A DNA stretch of 64,000 nt from Paenibacillus sediminis (GCF_017873765.1 NZ_JAGGKP010000002.1:266245-330244); one strand, 5' to 3'. Positions 1 through 9,195 are shown, counted from the first letter of the stretch. Notes: generated from the sequence alone by a model not told the origin. Numbers and translations: made by a program.

Positions 1-140
1 TCCGCCTTCACCGATTCCAGCTTAAGCAAAGCCTCTTCTCCATCGGAAGCCTCGTAAACTTCGAATCCTTCCCTCTTCAGAAACAGACTAACCAATTCGC
101 GGATATGCGGATCATCATCTACTACCAAAATATTAACCAC
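1..140 (-). CDS. Response regulator, N-terminal part (runs off window)
   Basis: The minus strand from a GTG at 140 encodes a receiver-domain N-terminus reading VNILVVDDDPHIRELVSLF, with the acidic pocket (DDD at residues 8-10) typical of phosphorylated response regulators. AGAAGGGG lies six to seven bases before the GTG. The Asp phosphorylation site and any output domain lie outside the window, so the subfamily (OmpR type is most common) cannot be decided. It is transcribed away from bmrA on the same strand, 35 bp downstream of the bmrA stop, so the two could be cotranscribed. Confidence 0.8.
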   Translation of the reverse strand, partial: MVNILVVDDDPHIRELVSLFLKREGFEVYEASDGEEALLKLESVKA

Positions 141-175
141 TACGAACCCCTTCTCTATTTAGCTTACTAATTAAC

Positions 176-1924
176 CTACGTGGTGACCTGCATACGCAGC
201 TGCTGATCAGCAAATTCACGGTACAACGAATGATTCCGATACAGCTGTTCATGCGTCCCGCTTCCTGTGACGCGGCCTTTTTCAACGAAGACAATCAGGT
301 CTGCATCGACTACAGTAGACAGACGGTGAGCAATAACAATCGTCGTGCGCCCTTCCATTAAATTAGCCAGCGCCTTCTGCACAACATCTTCCGATTTACT
401 ATCTAGATTCGATGTCGCTTCATCCAACATTAAAATTTGCGGATCTCTTAACAATGCTCGAGCAATAGCAATACGCTGGCGCTGCCCGCCAGACAATTTC
501 ATGCCCCGCTCGCCGACCTCCGTGTCATAACCTTGAGGCAGTTCACGGATAAAATGATCTGCATAAGCCATTTGAGCCGCCCACTCGAGCTGCTGCTGCG
601 TAATTTCTCGGTCTGAACCATAACAAATATTGTCCCTGATCGTCCCGGCAATGATTGGACTTTCCTGCGATACATAACCGATCTGTCTTCTCCAAGACTG
701 GAGCGAAAATTGACTAATTTCCTTCTCTCCTAAGCGTATCGCTCCTGAGGTCGGCTTATAAAACCGTTCGAGCAAAGAGAAAAAGGTTGTTTTCCCGCCC
801 CCGCTGGGGCCTACAATCGCAGTTACTTTACCCGGTGCAATCGTGAAGCTGACATCACGTAATATCGGTTCGTCCTCTTTATAACCGAAGGATAGATGAT
901 CGACGATGATTGGCTTATTGGATGATGTGGCAACGATACCCGTTTCTTGATCTTCTTCTTCGGTTCCCAAAATTTCAATGATACTGTCAGCCGCTCCCAT
1001 CGCCTTCTGAAACTGAGTGAAAAATTGGCTGATTTGCGTTAACGGCATGACAATTTGAAACAAGTATAGAATGAAGGCAACCAGTTCACCCGCAGACATC
1101 GCCCCCGAAGAGACCTGCGCGCCGCCAAATCCAATAATAGCAACGAGCAGCAGCAGAATGACGAAGGATACCATCGGAGAAATAATCGCGAGCAGTTTCC
1201 CTTCTCGTAGGCCGAATTCATACAGCTTCCGTATGCCGCTCACGCCCTGATTATATTCCACTTCCTCCGCTCCCGAAGCTTTAACTAACCTCACTTCAGA
1301 TACGGCACGATTAAGTGTCGATGTAAAATGTGCAGTTTCCTGTTGTATTCCCTTAGACAGTTTAAACATTTTTCTGCCGACCGGTACAAAAATAAGCGCC
1401 GCAATCGGAAAAACGATGAACATGAGCAGTGTCATTTTCCAATTCATATAGAGCAATATCGTAATCGATCCAATAATCGATATGATTCCTGTAATAAATC
1501 CCGTCAATTGCTCCGTAATAAGTCCTTTGATGACACCTGTATCATTGGTTACTCTGCTTACCGTTTCCCCGGTCTGATGATTATCAAAATAGGGAACCGG
1601 AAGTGAAATCATTTTGCGCCATAACCTTTCCCGAATATTCGCGACAATCTGATTTCCACCGCGATTTAATAAATAGACGGACACACCGCCGGAAATGACC
1701 TGCAGTATAAATGCGATCGCCATCCCAGCGATCTGCGGGCCGCTTAGCGCATCCATAGAAAATCCATTCACCAGATTTTTAGTGAAAACCGGAATGGTTA
1801 AATTGACAAGTGTTGTCGCTAAACTTAATACCAAAGCAATGCCTAGCAGCAGCTTCGGAGGCTCCGATTTACGAATTAGATCGACAAATTGCCTCCAATT
1901 TCTTTGCTTCTTCTCTATCTTCAT
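176..1924 (-). CDS. bmrA: Multidrug ABC exporter, fused permease-ATPase (BmrA type)
   Basis: Half-size ABC exporter of 582 residues that should work as a homodimer in the cytoplasmic membrane, expelling hydrophobic drugs. The N-terminal half is a six-helix exporter domain (motif [12 protein letters not shown]). The C-terminal half is a full nucleotide-binding domain with Walker [10 protein letters not shown], signature LSGGQRQR, Walker [13 protein letters not shown] and the switch histidine in IVIAHRLST. The sequence follows B. subtilis BmrA closely from end to end, including GFSMDALSG and [22 protein letters not shown]. An upstream GTG at 1978 is possible, but the ATG at 1924 has GAAGGGAAG at good spacing and matches family length. 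Confidence 0.93.
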   Translation of the reverse strand: MKIEKKQRNWRQFVDLIRKSEPPKLLLGIALVLSLATTLVNLTIPVFTKNLVNGFSMDALSGPQIAGMAIAFILQVISGGVSVYLLNRGGNQIVANIRERLWRKMISLPVPYFDNHQTGETVSRVTNDTGVIKGLITEQLTGFITGIISIIGSITILLYMNWKMTLLMFIVFPIAALIFVPVGRKMFKLSKGIQQETAHFTSTLNRAVSEVRLVKASGAEEVEYNQGVSGIRKLYEFGLREGKLLAIISPMVSFVILLLLVAIIGFGGAQVSSGAMSAGELVAFILYLFQIVMPLTQISQFFTQFQKAMGAADSIIEILGTEEEDQETGIVATSSNKPIIVDHLSFGYKEDEPILRDVSFTIAPGKVTAIVGPSGGGKTTFFSLLERFYKPTSGAIRLGEKEISQFSLQSWRRQIGYVSQESPIIAGTIRDNICYGSDREITQQQLEWAAQMAYADHFIRELPQGYDTEVGERGMKLSGGQRQRIAIARALLRDPQILMLDEATSNLDSKSEDVVQKALANLMEGRTTIVIAHRLSTVVDADLIVFVEKGRVTGSGTHEQLYRNHSLYREFADQQLRMQVTT

Positions 1925-2043
1925 ATGGTTCTTCCCTTCACTCTCAAGTTTATGATCTGTTTCTCGATTCCACATCACTCACTTTAACTTTAGAATTTAA
2001 ACTGAATTTAAATAACGAGAAGTAACGTGAACCCAATTTGAAA

Positions 2044-2076
2044 TGAAAAGGACCTTGGTACCGACCAAGACCCCCT
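2044..2076 (-). terminator. Probable intrinsic terminator after tag
   Basis: On the minus strand a hairpin with the stem CTTGGT/ACCAAG, extended by imperfect GG/CC pairs, is followed by CCTTTTC. It lies 15 bp after the tag stop codon. The T-run is short, so efficiency is uncertain. Confidence 0.5.
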
Positions 2077-2090
2077 GTGTACAATTGTTA

Positions 2091-2651
2091 TTATTTCTGA
2101 CTGCAAAAACAGTCCGCTATATGATCATTAACCATGCCTGAAGCCTGCATAAACGCACAGCAAATCGTAGAACCGACAAACTTCATTCCTTTTTTCTTCA
2201 GCGCCTTGCTCATCTGGTCGGATATTTCCGTTGTAGCAGGCACCTCACTTAATGTCCGCCAATGATTGATTTTCGGAGTACCGCCCACAAAGCTCCAAAT
2301 GTATTTTGCAAAGCTTCCCTCTTCTTTCTGAATCTGCAAAAATACTTTGGCATTTTGAATGATAGCCCCAATTTTGAGGCGATTTCTAATAATCCCTTCG
2401 TTGTTCATTAGCTCTTCTATTTTGTGCTCGTCATATTTCACAATGAGTTCAGGGTTGAAGCCATTAAAGGCTAAGCGGTAATTTTCTCTTTTCTTCAGGA
2501 TTGTATACCAGCTTAATCCTGCCTGCATCCCTTCCAGCATAAGCAGCTCGAACAATTTCTGCTCATCATAGAGAGGCTTACCCCATTCCTCATCATGATA
2601 CGCAATATAAAGCGGGTCTTGATTTACCCAGCCGCATCTTATTTTATCCAT
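2091..2651 (-). CDS. tag: DNA-3-methyladenine glycosylase I
   Basis: Base-excision repair glycosylase that removes 3-methyladenine from alkylated DNA. The 186-residue product has the family length and its landmarks: RCGWVNQDPLYIAYHDEEWG at the start, GMQAGLSWYTILKKRENYR, and the C-terminal GMVNDHIADCFC. Cys and His near the N-terminus and His and Cys near the C-terminus match the Tag zinc site. The frame is open further upstream, into the methyltransferase gene, but the ATG at 2651 follows AAAGGAAAG and gives the canonical N-terminus. It is the last gene of a three-gene minus-strand run and ends at a hairpin. Confidence 0.93.
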   Translation of the reverse strand: MDKIRCGWVNQDPLYIAYHDEEWGKPLYDEQKLFELLMLEGMQAGLSWYTILKKRENYRLAFNGFNPELIVKYDEHKIEELMNNEGIIRNRLKIGAIIQNAKVFLQIQKEEGSFAKYIWSFVGGTPKINHWRTLSEVPATTEISDQMSKALKKKGMKFVGSTICCAFMQASGMVNDHIADCFCSQK

Positions 2652-2691
2652 AGATAACTTTCCTTTTCCTATTAGTATCTTTTGTAACAGA

Positions 2692-3378
2692 CTATTTCTT
2701 ATGAGCAACCACAATTTTAGAGAAAGGAAAAGTATAATAAATACTTTGAACTTTCACTTCTGCTGTTTTGTTCCGTAATATTTCGGTGTACTCATTAATC
2801 TTCGCAATGTCTGAAATGACCAATACGCCGCCTTTCTTAAGCACCCTCCACATTTGTTCTACAGCTGTCTTCCGCTCTTCAGGCTTCTTTATATTGTGAA
2901 TGACAAAATTAGAAATGACAGCATCGAACGTTTCATCTTGATAAGGAAGGTCCTGCACATCGCCATCCAGCAGCTCGATCCTCGGAACACCTTCACTGAT
3001 TCTATTATCTTCAAAGGTCTGCCTTCCATTCCCGCTGAGATCCCACGCCGACCATTTATCGATGGCTGTTACAGCAGCACCTCGCATCGCTGCCGCAATC
3101 GCCAGCAGCCCTCGCCCTGTCCCAACATCAAGCACCTTGTCGCCCTGCTTAATCTCTGCTAGATCAATAATAACATGGCGATGGCGTATTTTAATAACGG
3201 TTGAGTACAGGAACATCCATACCCCTTCTACAAACATAAACCCGCCGAAAATAACGCCGAGAATACTCTGAGGCAAGCCAAAGCAGCTAATTACTGTTAA
3301 AACCAAACCTAAAATCGTTAAAAAGCCAACCCAAAAGGGAGCATCTATTCCATATTTAAGTGTGAATATTCGTCTCAT
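2692..3378 (-). CDS. Class I SAM-dependent methyltransferase with N-terminal membrane helices
   Basis: 228 residues. About residues 13-60 form two hydrophobic segments, followed by a Rossmann-type methyltransferase domain with motif I VLDVGTGRGLLAIAAA, an acidic loop (AIDKWSAWDLSG), motif post-I LLDGDVQDLPYQDETFDAV and motif IV-like VISNFVIHN. The substrate is unknown. The combination of a membrane anchor and a UbiE/small-molecule-type domain is typical of uncharacterised Firmicutes methyltransferases. Its ATG shares base 3378 with the stop of the upstream acetyltransferase, so the two are translationally coupled. Confidence 0.82.
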   Translation of the reverse strand: MRRIFTLKYGIDAPFWVGFLTILGLVLTVISCFGLPQSILGVIFGGFMFVEGVWMFLYSTVIKIRHRHVIIDLAEIKQGDKVLDVGTGRGLLAIAAAMRGAAVTAIDKWSAWDLSGNGRQTFEDNRISEGVPRIELLDGDVQDLPYQDETFDAVISNFVIHNIKKPEERKTAVEQMWRVLKKGGVLVISDIAKINEYTEILRNKTAEVKVQSIYYTFPFSKIVVAHKK

Positions 3379-4265
3379 TACTTCTGATCACCCAAGGGCA
3401 GAGTCATATATACAAACTCAGATTGAGTTACAAATTGATGGCTTAATAATAAATCTATGAGTTCCTGTTTACTCGATTTAGATAAATGAAAGGCAGTCTT
3501 GTTAGGCGCACCGCTATAAACATGCGAGAGAATTGCCAAATAAATGTCTGCCCTATCGTTCCGGTCAGGAGCAACTTCACATTGGAAAAGTGTAATCGCG
3601 GTAAGTTCGCCATCTTTATTATATGCGCGCTTGAATAAGGCGTAGCCAACCTCTACCCCATCAGCTAGTAATATGAGTGATTGAGCCGACTTTAACGTTT
3701 GCCACTGAGTCTGCCATGGAGTGGATCCGTTGTAAAAGGGCAACGAGTGTACATCAATTGGGGCACCTATTTTATAATCATATAAATCAAGACTAGCTTC
3801 ACTCGAAAAAGGGACGGACACAGACTCATCTTTACGTACGAGATACATTAGATGATCTACCGTTTTATATCCGCAGCTCTTGTATAGTTTAATCGCCGGC
3901 GTATTTTGCAGGAATGCCTCTAACGTAGCGAACGTTACGCCAAGCTCTTTATACACTTTAATACTCTCTTCTAGCAGAGGCTTCCCTAAACCTCGTCCGC
4001 GATATTCTGGAGCAATGCCTGTACCTCCGTTCCATGCGATCATTTGCTTATTCATCTCACGAATGCCGTTAAGCGTAAATCCAATAGGGACATCGTCATC
4101 GTACATAATAATAGAGGCATCCAGTACAATGTCTTCCGTCGCACATTTGCTTACCATCGAACTGAGCGTCATATTCAAATTGACATAGTAACCCTCAAAC
4201 CCCTTATTCCATGTATCTACAAGGACATTTAACGGAATTTCACTTGCTCTTTTAAAATGAATCAT
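3378..4265 (-). CDS. GNAT-family N-acetyltransferase
   Basis: Acetyl-CoA-dependent acyltransferase of about 295 residues. The N-terminal half carries the acetyl-CoA motif GIAPEYRGRGLGKPLLE and the following NTPAIKLYKSCGYK (GNAT motif B). The C-terminal half looks like a second, degenerate GNAT-like unit without a clear CoA loop. The substrate is unknown. ATG 4265 is preferred over GTG 4274 because GGGGAAGTGGA is then correctly spaced. It is the first gene of the run with the methyltransferase and tag. Confidence 0.85.
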   Translation of the reverse strand: MIHFKRASEIPLNVLVDTWNKGFEGYYVNLNMTLSSMVSKCATEDIVLDASIIMYDDDVPIGFTLNGIREMNKQMIAWNGGTGIAPEYRGRGLGKPLLEESIKVYKELGVTFATLEAFLQNTPAIKLYKSCGYKTVDHLMYLVRKDESVSVPFSSEASLDLYDYKIGAPIDVHSLPFYNGSTPWQTQWQTLKSAQSLILLADGVEVGYALFKRAYNKDGELTAITLFQCEVAPDRNDRADIYLAILSHVYSGAPNKTAFHLSKSSKQELIDLLLSHQFVTQSEFVYMTLPLGDQK

Positions 4266-4443
4266 TATTTCCACTTCCCCGCTATAAAGTAGTCTCCAAT
4301 TTATTGCTTAACTATAGACTCATTATAATATATGAATGGTATGTATTGGAAATAGTGGAACATTAGATATTGATGAGAGTTTTGTTATATGATGAAAGGG
4401 ATTGAACGAATTTATTAAATATACAGGGTGGAAGTCAGAAGCC

Positions 4444-5370
4444 ATGGTGAAGAAACAGCAAATTTATTTTATATTATTTTGTGTCATGATCGGATGGGGA
4501 TTTAATGTCATTGCAACTAAAGTGTTAGTTGCGAACTTTATGCCGGTTACGATGACCGCGCTTCGTATTTTTACAGCCGCCGTATCTGTGTTTGTTATTC
4601 TGCTCTTGATGAAGAAAGTCCGGAAGCTGACGAGAAGAGAATTCGTTTATGTGTTGATCGGTGCACTATTTAATGTCGTCGGGCATCACTACTTTCTATC
4701 TAACGGACTGGCGCATACTTCTGCTTCCAATGGAGGACTTATTTTAGGAACGGGGCCTATATTAACAACCGTTTTAGCGATTTTATTTCTAGGCGATAAA
4801 GTGACATGGCCTCGAATCATTGGCGTTCTTCTTGGCATCAGCGGTGTTGCGTTCATTGTGCTTGAAGGCGGCGGCGGAGTCAGCAGCATTTCGCTGGGCG
4901 ATGTGTATGTGTTCTTAGCTATTTTGTCGCAAGCGATCAGTTTCATCATCATTAAGAGGGTATCGGGTACACTCGATCCCCGTCTAATGACAGGGTATAT
5001 GCTCCTCATAGGCTCCGTCATCTTGTTTGTCATTAGTCAAATTATTGAGCCAAACGGACTTGCAAGCATGGCACATGGTTCACCGTTGTTGTGGGCCGCT
5101 TTCTTCTCATCTGCTATTATTGCGACAGCCCTTGGACATATGATGTACAACGATGCAGTTGGGAAAATCGGCGCTGCCGAGGCATCCATTTTCATTAATT
5201 TAAATCCGTTTTTCGCATTGATTGGGGCAGTTGTTTTTCTAGGGGAAAAGATTGCGGCAACCCAAATGATCGGTTTCATCTTTATTTTATTCGGTGTGTT
5301 GTTAGGTTCAGGTGCTTTTGAAGATTTATTACGTACGAAACGAAAAAAAGAAATAAGTGCTAAAATATAA
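4444..5370 (+). CDS. EamA/DMT-family transporter
   Basis: Integral membrane protein with about ten hydrophobic helices in two EamA repeats (first near GFNVIATKVLVANFMPVTM, second near GDVYVFLAILSQAISFIII). These proteins export metabolites or amino acids; the substrate here cannot be read from sequence. The frame is open back to a TTG at 4402, but that codon touches its purine-rich stretch with no spacing. ATG 4444 (MVKKQQIYF) starts immediately before the first helix and is preferred, giving 308 residues. Confidence 0.87.
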   Translation: MVKKQQIYFILFCVMIGWGFNVIATKVLVANFMPVTMTALRIFTAAVSVFVILLLMKKVRKLTRREFVYVLIGALFNVVGHHYFLSNGLAHTSASNGGLILGTGPILTTVLAILFLGDKVTWPRIIGVLLGISGVAFIVLEGGGGVSSISLGDVYVFLAILSQAISFIIIKRVSGTLDPRLMTGYMLLIGSVILFVISQIIEPNGLASMAHGSPLLWAAFFSSAIIATALGHMMYNDAVGKIGAAEASIFINLNPFFALIGAVVFLGEKIAATQMIGFIFILFGVLLGSGAFEDLLRTKRKKEISAKI

Positions 5371-5451
5371 GTTGCGGCGGCTAAATTGGCATATTTAAGC
5401 AGTGGACTGCAGATAATACAGCTGTTATTAACGAACAAGGAGGCTACTGCA

Positions 5452-5631
5452 ATGAATAAACAACGTGCTCAAGAAATTGCTGCTTCACCTGTGATGGCTA
5501 ACGTTACATATAATGGGGTTCAAGTGTACATCCAGCATGTGGATGACAATAATGAAATGGCTAGAGTCTATCCCCTCGGCCAGCCGGAGAAGGAACAAGA
5601 TGTACCGCTGAACACCTTAGAAGAACATTAA
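5452..5631 (+). CDS. sspH: H-type small acid-soluble spore protein
   Basis: 59-residue protein starting MNKQRAQEIAASP with the family core VTYNGVQVYIQHVD and the C-terminal PLNTLEEH, matching SspH-family minor SASPs that are packed in the spore core. An AAGGAGG sits seven bases before the ATG. The frame extends upstream to 5386, but the strong Shine-Dalgarno and family length fix the start at 5452. Expression would be expected in the forespore under sigma-G, though I could not identify a convincing sigma-G promoter. Confidence 0.9.
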   Translation: MNKQRAQEIAASPVMANVTYNGVQVYIQHVDDNNEMARVYPLGQPEKEQDVPLNTLEEH

Positions 5632-5721
5632 TTGGAGCCGGCCATCCGCCGCGTCGCGGTTAGGTTCGCAGGATGTTGAGAATGAGGCAGTAATTCGTTA
5701 ATGGAGATGGAGGATAAGGAC

Positions 5722-6711
5722 GTGGAACGAACAGTATTGGGCAGTTCTGGAATAGAAGTAAGCCGCATTGGTCTAGGTACTTGGGCGATGGGCGGCTGGA
5801 TGTGGGGCGGAACCGATGAAGGGCAATCGATTCGAACGATCCTGCACGCCCTTGACGAAGGCATCAATCTTCTGGATACAGCACCTGCATACGGAGCTGG
5901 CCGTTCTGAGGAAATTGTAGGCGAGGCGATTAGACAATATGGAAAACGCGATCAGGTTGTCATTGCTACTAAAGTCGGATTGGAATTGCTAGAGGGAGGC
6001 GGCGTACGACGTAACGCAACCAAAGAGCAAATTAACAAAGAAATTGATGATTCACTCCGCCGTCTAAAGACGGATTATATCGATTTATATATGGTGCATT
6101 GGCCAGATCCGCTCGTTCCAATCTCAGAAACGGCTGAAGCGATGCATGCGCTGTACAAAACAGGCAAAATAAGAGCAATCGGGGTGAGCAACTTCTCCCC
6201 TGAGCAAATGAAAGAGTGGCTGGAGGCTGCTCCGCTGCACTCCAATGAACCTCCTTACAATCTGTTCGAGCGAGAGATTGAGCAGGATGTACTTCCGTTC
6301 TGCCGTGAAAATAATATTGCAACATTGCTCTACGGCAGCTTGTGCCGCGGCCTGCTTACCGGCAAAATGACGCTGAACACAGAATTCAAGGGCGATGATC
6401 TGCGCAACAACGATCCAAAATTCCAGCAGCCTCGTTATGAGCAATACCTGCTCGCTGTCGAGAAGCTAACTGAAATAGCTAGCGGCTATAATAAGACCAT
6501 TACAGAGTTTGCAGTACGCTGGGTTCTTGATCAGCCCGGAGCTTCTGTTGCCTTATGGGGCGCACGCAATCCTGAACAATTGTCTCCTGTTCGCGGCGTA
6601 AGCGGCTGGAAGATTACCGCGGAAGACATGAACCGTGTCGATGCCATTCTTAAGGAGACGATTACCGATCCAGTAGGTCCGGAATTTATGGCTCCTCCTG
6701 CTCGGAACTAA
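5722..6711 (+). CDS. Aldo/keto reductase
   Basis: NADPH-dependent oxidoreductase with a TIM-barrel fold, about 329 residues. The catalytic tetrad is visible: Asp and Tyr in LLDTAPAYGAGRSEE, Lys in IATKVGLEL and His in MVHWPDP. The cofactor region is VRWVLDQPGASVALWGARNP, in which the usual Pro-Gly-Ala/Ser is WGA. The GTG at 5722 has GGAGG eight bases upstream and starts directly with ERTVLGSSGIEVSRIGLGTW, so it is preferred over ATG 5701. Paralogous to iolS at 10.3 kb. Monocistronic, ending in a strong terminator. Confidence 0.88.
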   Translation: MERTVLGSSGIEVSRIGLGTWAMGGWMWGGTDEGQSIRTILHALDEGINLLDTAPAYGAGRSEEIVGEAIRQYGKRDQVVIATKVGLELLEGGGVRRNATKEQINKEIDDSLRRLKTDYIDLYMVHWPDPLVPISETAEAMHALYKTGKIRAIGVSNFSPEQMKEWLEAAPLHSNEPPYNLFEREIEQDVLPFCRENNIATLLYGSLCRGLLTGKMTLNTEFKGDDLRNNDPKFQQPRYEQYLLAVEKLTEIASGYNKTITEFAVRWVLDQPGASVALWGARNPEQLSPVRGVSGWKITAEDMNRVDAILKETITDPVGPEFMAPPARN

Positions 6712-6717
6712 ACGAAT

Positions 6718-6766
6718 AAAAGGATAGAGCGATCAGATCGACAATCCGATGCTCTATCCTTTTTTA
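6718..6766 (+). terminator. Intrinsic terminator
   Basis: AAAAGGATAGAGC pairs with GCTCTATCCTTTT across a 20-nt loop and runs into TTTTT, seven bases after the aldo/keto reductase stop. Confidence 0.9.
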
Positions 6767-6849
6767 TTATGCTTAAATTTCACACCATAAGAAGAATCTG
6801 GGCATATGCTGTTGTCATAATGATTCATGGAAAGGAATGAGCAAAGACA

Positions 6850-7500
6850 ATGGCTGGTTCAAATAACGTAACGGGAAAAATGGCCCACGGTTCTCCAAAT
6901 TTCCTCTCATCCGGTGCACCTAATCTGATGTTTGAAGTGAAGTCAAACACGCTCTACCGCAGAGATGAGAAAAATGTTGCTTATGAGGTCACATCCACTC
7001 AATTACCCGCTATGCAGGGCGTTGCACTCGCTGATCTTTTCCTGACAAAAAATCATATCCGGGAACCTCACTGGCATCCGAATGCCGGCGAGCTCGACTA
7101 TATCATTTCGGGGGAAGTCATCGTCGCCGTGTTTGATCCTTTCTCCCTCCAATTATTAACGTACTCTGCTAAACCTGGGCAAGTGGTGTTTATTCCTATG
7201 GGTTGGTGGCACTGGATTACGGCCGTTTCAGATGAAGCTCACCTGATCGTTATATTTAACAACTCACTTCCTGAGTCTATTGAAGGCAGCGATGTGCTCA
7301 GATTTACACCAACACATGTTTTTCAGCTTGCATACAGTGTCAATCCTCAACAAATGAAGCAAGCATTGTCTCCAATACAACAATCTGTAGTGATTGGCCC
7401 TGTAAAGCCTGATCATAGCAAAACAGCGGAGAACAAGAATAGCTTGGACACGCTGAAAGTAACTGCGCAAATTGGATCAGCTACCTTTCGTAAGGGGTGA
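6850..7500 (+). CDS. Cupin-domain protein
   Basis: 216-residue single-cupin protein. Cupin motif 1 is HWHPNAGELDYIISGEV (two His and one Glu metal ligands) and motif 2 is GQVVFIPMGWWHWI with the fourth ligand His, so a metal site is intact. The sequence resembles one half of oxalate-decarboxylase-like bicupins, but the second cupin is absent and the C-terminal 60 residues look extended and disordered. The catalysed reaction is unknown. It converges on the alkyltransferase-like gene with only 9 bp between stops, and no terminator lies in that gap. Confidence 0.82.
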   Translation: MAGSNNVTGKMAHGSPNFLSSGAPNLMFEVKSNTLYRRDEKNVAYEVTSTQLPAMQGVALADLFLTKNHIREPHWHPNAGELDYIISGEVIVAVFDPFSLQLLTYSAKPGQVVFIPMGWWHWITAVSDEAHLIVIFNNSLPESIEGSDVLRFTPTHVFQLAYSVNPQQMKQALSPIQQSVVIGPVKPDHSKTAENKNSLDTLKVTAQIGSATFRKG

Positions 7501-7509
7501 GTGTCGACC

Positions 7510-7821
7510 TTAAGAGGGGGGATGAAACTGATAACGTGCTAAATCCACTCGGTGATATAAATTAAGCTCTATCCCTTCACCCTGCAGATACAACTCCTGC
7601 AGCGAACTCGATTCATCGTCTGCAATCGCAATTTCGCCCTTTGCATTAATCACTCGATGCCATGGAAGCTTATATTTATCGCTCATCGAATGAAGAATTC
7701 TAACGACCTGTCTTGCTCCTCTAGGGCTGCCAGCTAGTTTAGCTATTTGTCCATAGGTCATCACTTTGCCCTCCGGGATTGACCTTATGATCTCGATTAC
7801 TTTCGCCGTAAATGGTGTCAT
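7510..7821 (-). CDS. Alkyltransferase-like DNA-repair protein (MGMT fold, no catalytic Cys)
   Basis: 103 residues of the O6-methylguanine-DNA methyltransferase C-terminal domain. The helix-turn-helix/arginine-finger region (TYGQIAKLAGSPRGARQVVR) is intact, but the active-site PCHR is PWHR (Trp54). By family knowledge such ATL proteins bind and flip O6-alkylguanine without repairing it and recruit nucleotide excision repair. The original start is supported by a purine-rich GGGGAAAG upstream. It is convergent with the cupin gene. Confidence 0.88.
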   Translation of the reverse strand: MTPFTAKVIEIIRSIPEGKVMTYGQIAKLAGSPRGARQVVRILHSMSDKYKLPWHRVINAKGEIAIADDESSSLQELYLQGEGIELNLYHRVDLARYQFHPPS

Positions 7822-7886
7822 CCTCTTTCCCCTATCTGACTATGGTTATTTGGTTGTTTTCTATTTTGATTATACATATTGTCGTT

Positions 7887-7908
7887 GACCCGCTGCGGGT
7901 CTTTTTTT
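7887..7908 (+). terminator. Plus-strand intrinsic terminator
   Basis: GACCCG and CGGGTC form a tight hairpin followed by TTTTTTT on the plus strand. It sits upstream of (behind) the minus-strand ATL gene, so it would stop transcripts entering from the cupin gene through the antisense strand of ATL and insulates the TetR-controlled promoter beyond it. Confidence 0.75.
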
Positions 7909-7919
7909 ATTTTTCATGA

Positions 7920-7948
7920 TTGACAATGTTTTGCGTTATGCATATACT
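7920..7948 (+). promoter_or_regulatory. Sigma-A promoter of the membrane-protein/tetR operon
   Basis: TTGACA (7920-7925), 17 bp, TATACT (7943-7948): a near-consensus vegetative promoter whose start point would fall inside the first operator palindrome. Confidence 0.85.
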
Positions 7949-7949
7949 T

Positions 7950-7987
7950 AAACAAGTGTTTAAAACATTTGTTTAAAACAAGTGTTT
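7950..7987 (+). promoter_or_regulatory. Three tandem TetR-type operator palindromes
   Basis: Perfect palindromes of the form AAACA-NN-TGTTT occur at 7950-7961, 7963-7974 and 7976-7987, repeated every 13 bp with the identical outer arms and centres AG, TT and AG. They begin two bases after the -10 box, so a bound repressor would block transcription. The TetR protein encoded 1.2 kb downstream in the same operon is the obvious ligand. Confidence 0.8.
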
Positions 7988-8016
7988 GAGAATAGAAAAC
8001 AGAGGGAGAGAAACCT

Positions 8017-9183
8017 ATGAAACAAGCATTAAAGCAATTTTTCAAACGCCCTACAACCATTGTCGGTATTGTAACGGCATTAATGTTTCAAATCATTTTC
8101 AGTGTGATTTGGATGACGGCCTATGACGGCGTGACCAGCAATACGAAACAGCTAACAATCGCGGTTGTGAATGAGGACCACGGTATGGGGGCGCAAATTT
8201 TGGACGGACTGAAGCAAAATCTTCCATTCAAAGTTACTCCTGTGACATCTTTACAAGAAGCACAGAAACAGCTAAATGACAGGGATGTTCAAATGGTGCT
8301 GCAGCTGCCTTCTAATTTTTCGGCACAGCTCCAAACTCCAGGTGGGAAAGCTCAAATTCATTATTATATTAATGAATCAAATCCTGCTCTCATTAAAAGT
8401 ATGATGTCCAGTGTCGCAGCAAATGTGACGGCTACAGTTAATAAACAAGCCATTGCACAAGGTGCAGCTGCCGTGCTGGCGCAAGCGAAAGTTCCTGCAG
8501 TGCAGGCAGACGGAATTGCCAAAGGGCTGTCCGAACGCGTAACGTCTGTTTTTGACTATTCTAATAAAGTGGATGGCATGAACAATCAGATGGTACCGAT
8601 GATGTTAGTTTTAGCTTCCTTTGTTGGCGCTATGATTATGGGAATGAACATGGAACAATCGTCCCTAGCGCTCAGTCACAGCGTTAACCGCTGGCAGCGG
8701 TTTGCAGCTCGTAGTGTTATTAACGTTGTAGCCGCAGTCGTTGTCGCATTAGTGGGAGCTTCCTTAGTCATGGCCTTTGGAGGACAGTCGAAAGACGGAT
8801 TTATTTCTATTTGGTTATTCCAAAGTCTGTTCCTATTAGTCTTTATGTTTGTTGCTCAGTTCTTCTTGCTTTTGTTTGGCATGGCAGGTATGCTTTTTAA
8901 TATTATTATGCTTTCCCTGCAACTGGTCTCTTCTGGAGCCATGGTTCCAAGGGAGCTGTTGCCTAGCTTTTATCATCATCTCAGCGATTATTTGCCAGCC
9001 ACTTATGCTGTTCGCGGCAGTATGAATTTGTTGTTCGGAGGACCTAGCGTCGGTTCGAGCATCACGGCCTTGCTGTGGATATTACTCGTGTCGTTGGCTT
9101 TAGGGCTTGCGGCTGTTGCGATTCGTAAAGATAAGGTTTCCGTTCACGCAGTCCGCGAAGATGCCAGCACAAATGTCGCTTAA
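8017..9183 (+). CDS. ABC-2 type membrane permease (YhgE/Pip-like)
   Basis: 388-residue membrane protein. One N-terminal helix (TTIVGIVTALMFQIIFSVIW) is followed by an extracytoplasmic domain of about 150 residues beginning LTIAVVNEDHGMGAQI, then five to six helices and a basic cytoplasmic tail. This layout matches ABC-2 permeases with a YhgE/Pip-like outside domain. No ATPase gene is adjacent. The likely role is efflux of a toxic or hydrophobic compound, judging from its local TetR repressor. Twelve bases separate it from tetR, so they form one operon. Confidence 0.8.
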   Translation: MKQALKQFFKRPTTIVGIVTALMFQIIFSVIWMTAYDGVTSNTKQLTIAVVNEDHGMGAQILDGLKQNLPFKVTPVTSLQEAQKQLNDRDVQMVLQLPSNFSAQLQTPGGKAQIHYYINESNPALIKSMMSSVAANVTATVNKQAIAQGAAAVLAQAKVPAVQADGIAKGLSERVTSVFDYSNKVDGMNNQMVPMMLVLASFVGAMIMGMNMEQSSLALSHSVNRWQRFAARSVINVVAAVVVALVGASLVMAFGGQSKDGFISIWLFQSLFLLVFMFVAQFFLLLFGMAGMLFNIIMLSLQLVSSGAMVPRELLPSFYHHLSDYLPATYAVRGSMNLLFGGPSVGSSITALLWILLVSLALGLAAVAIRKDKVSVHAVREDASTNVA

Positions 9184-9195
9184 GGAGCAGATTAT

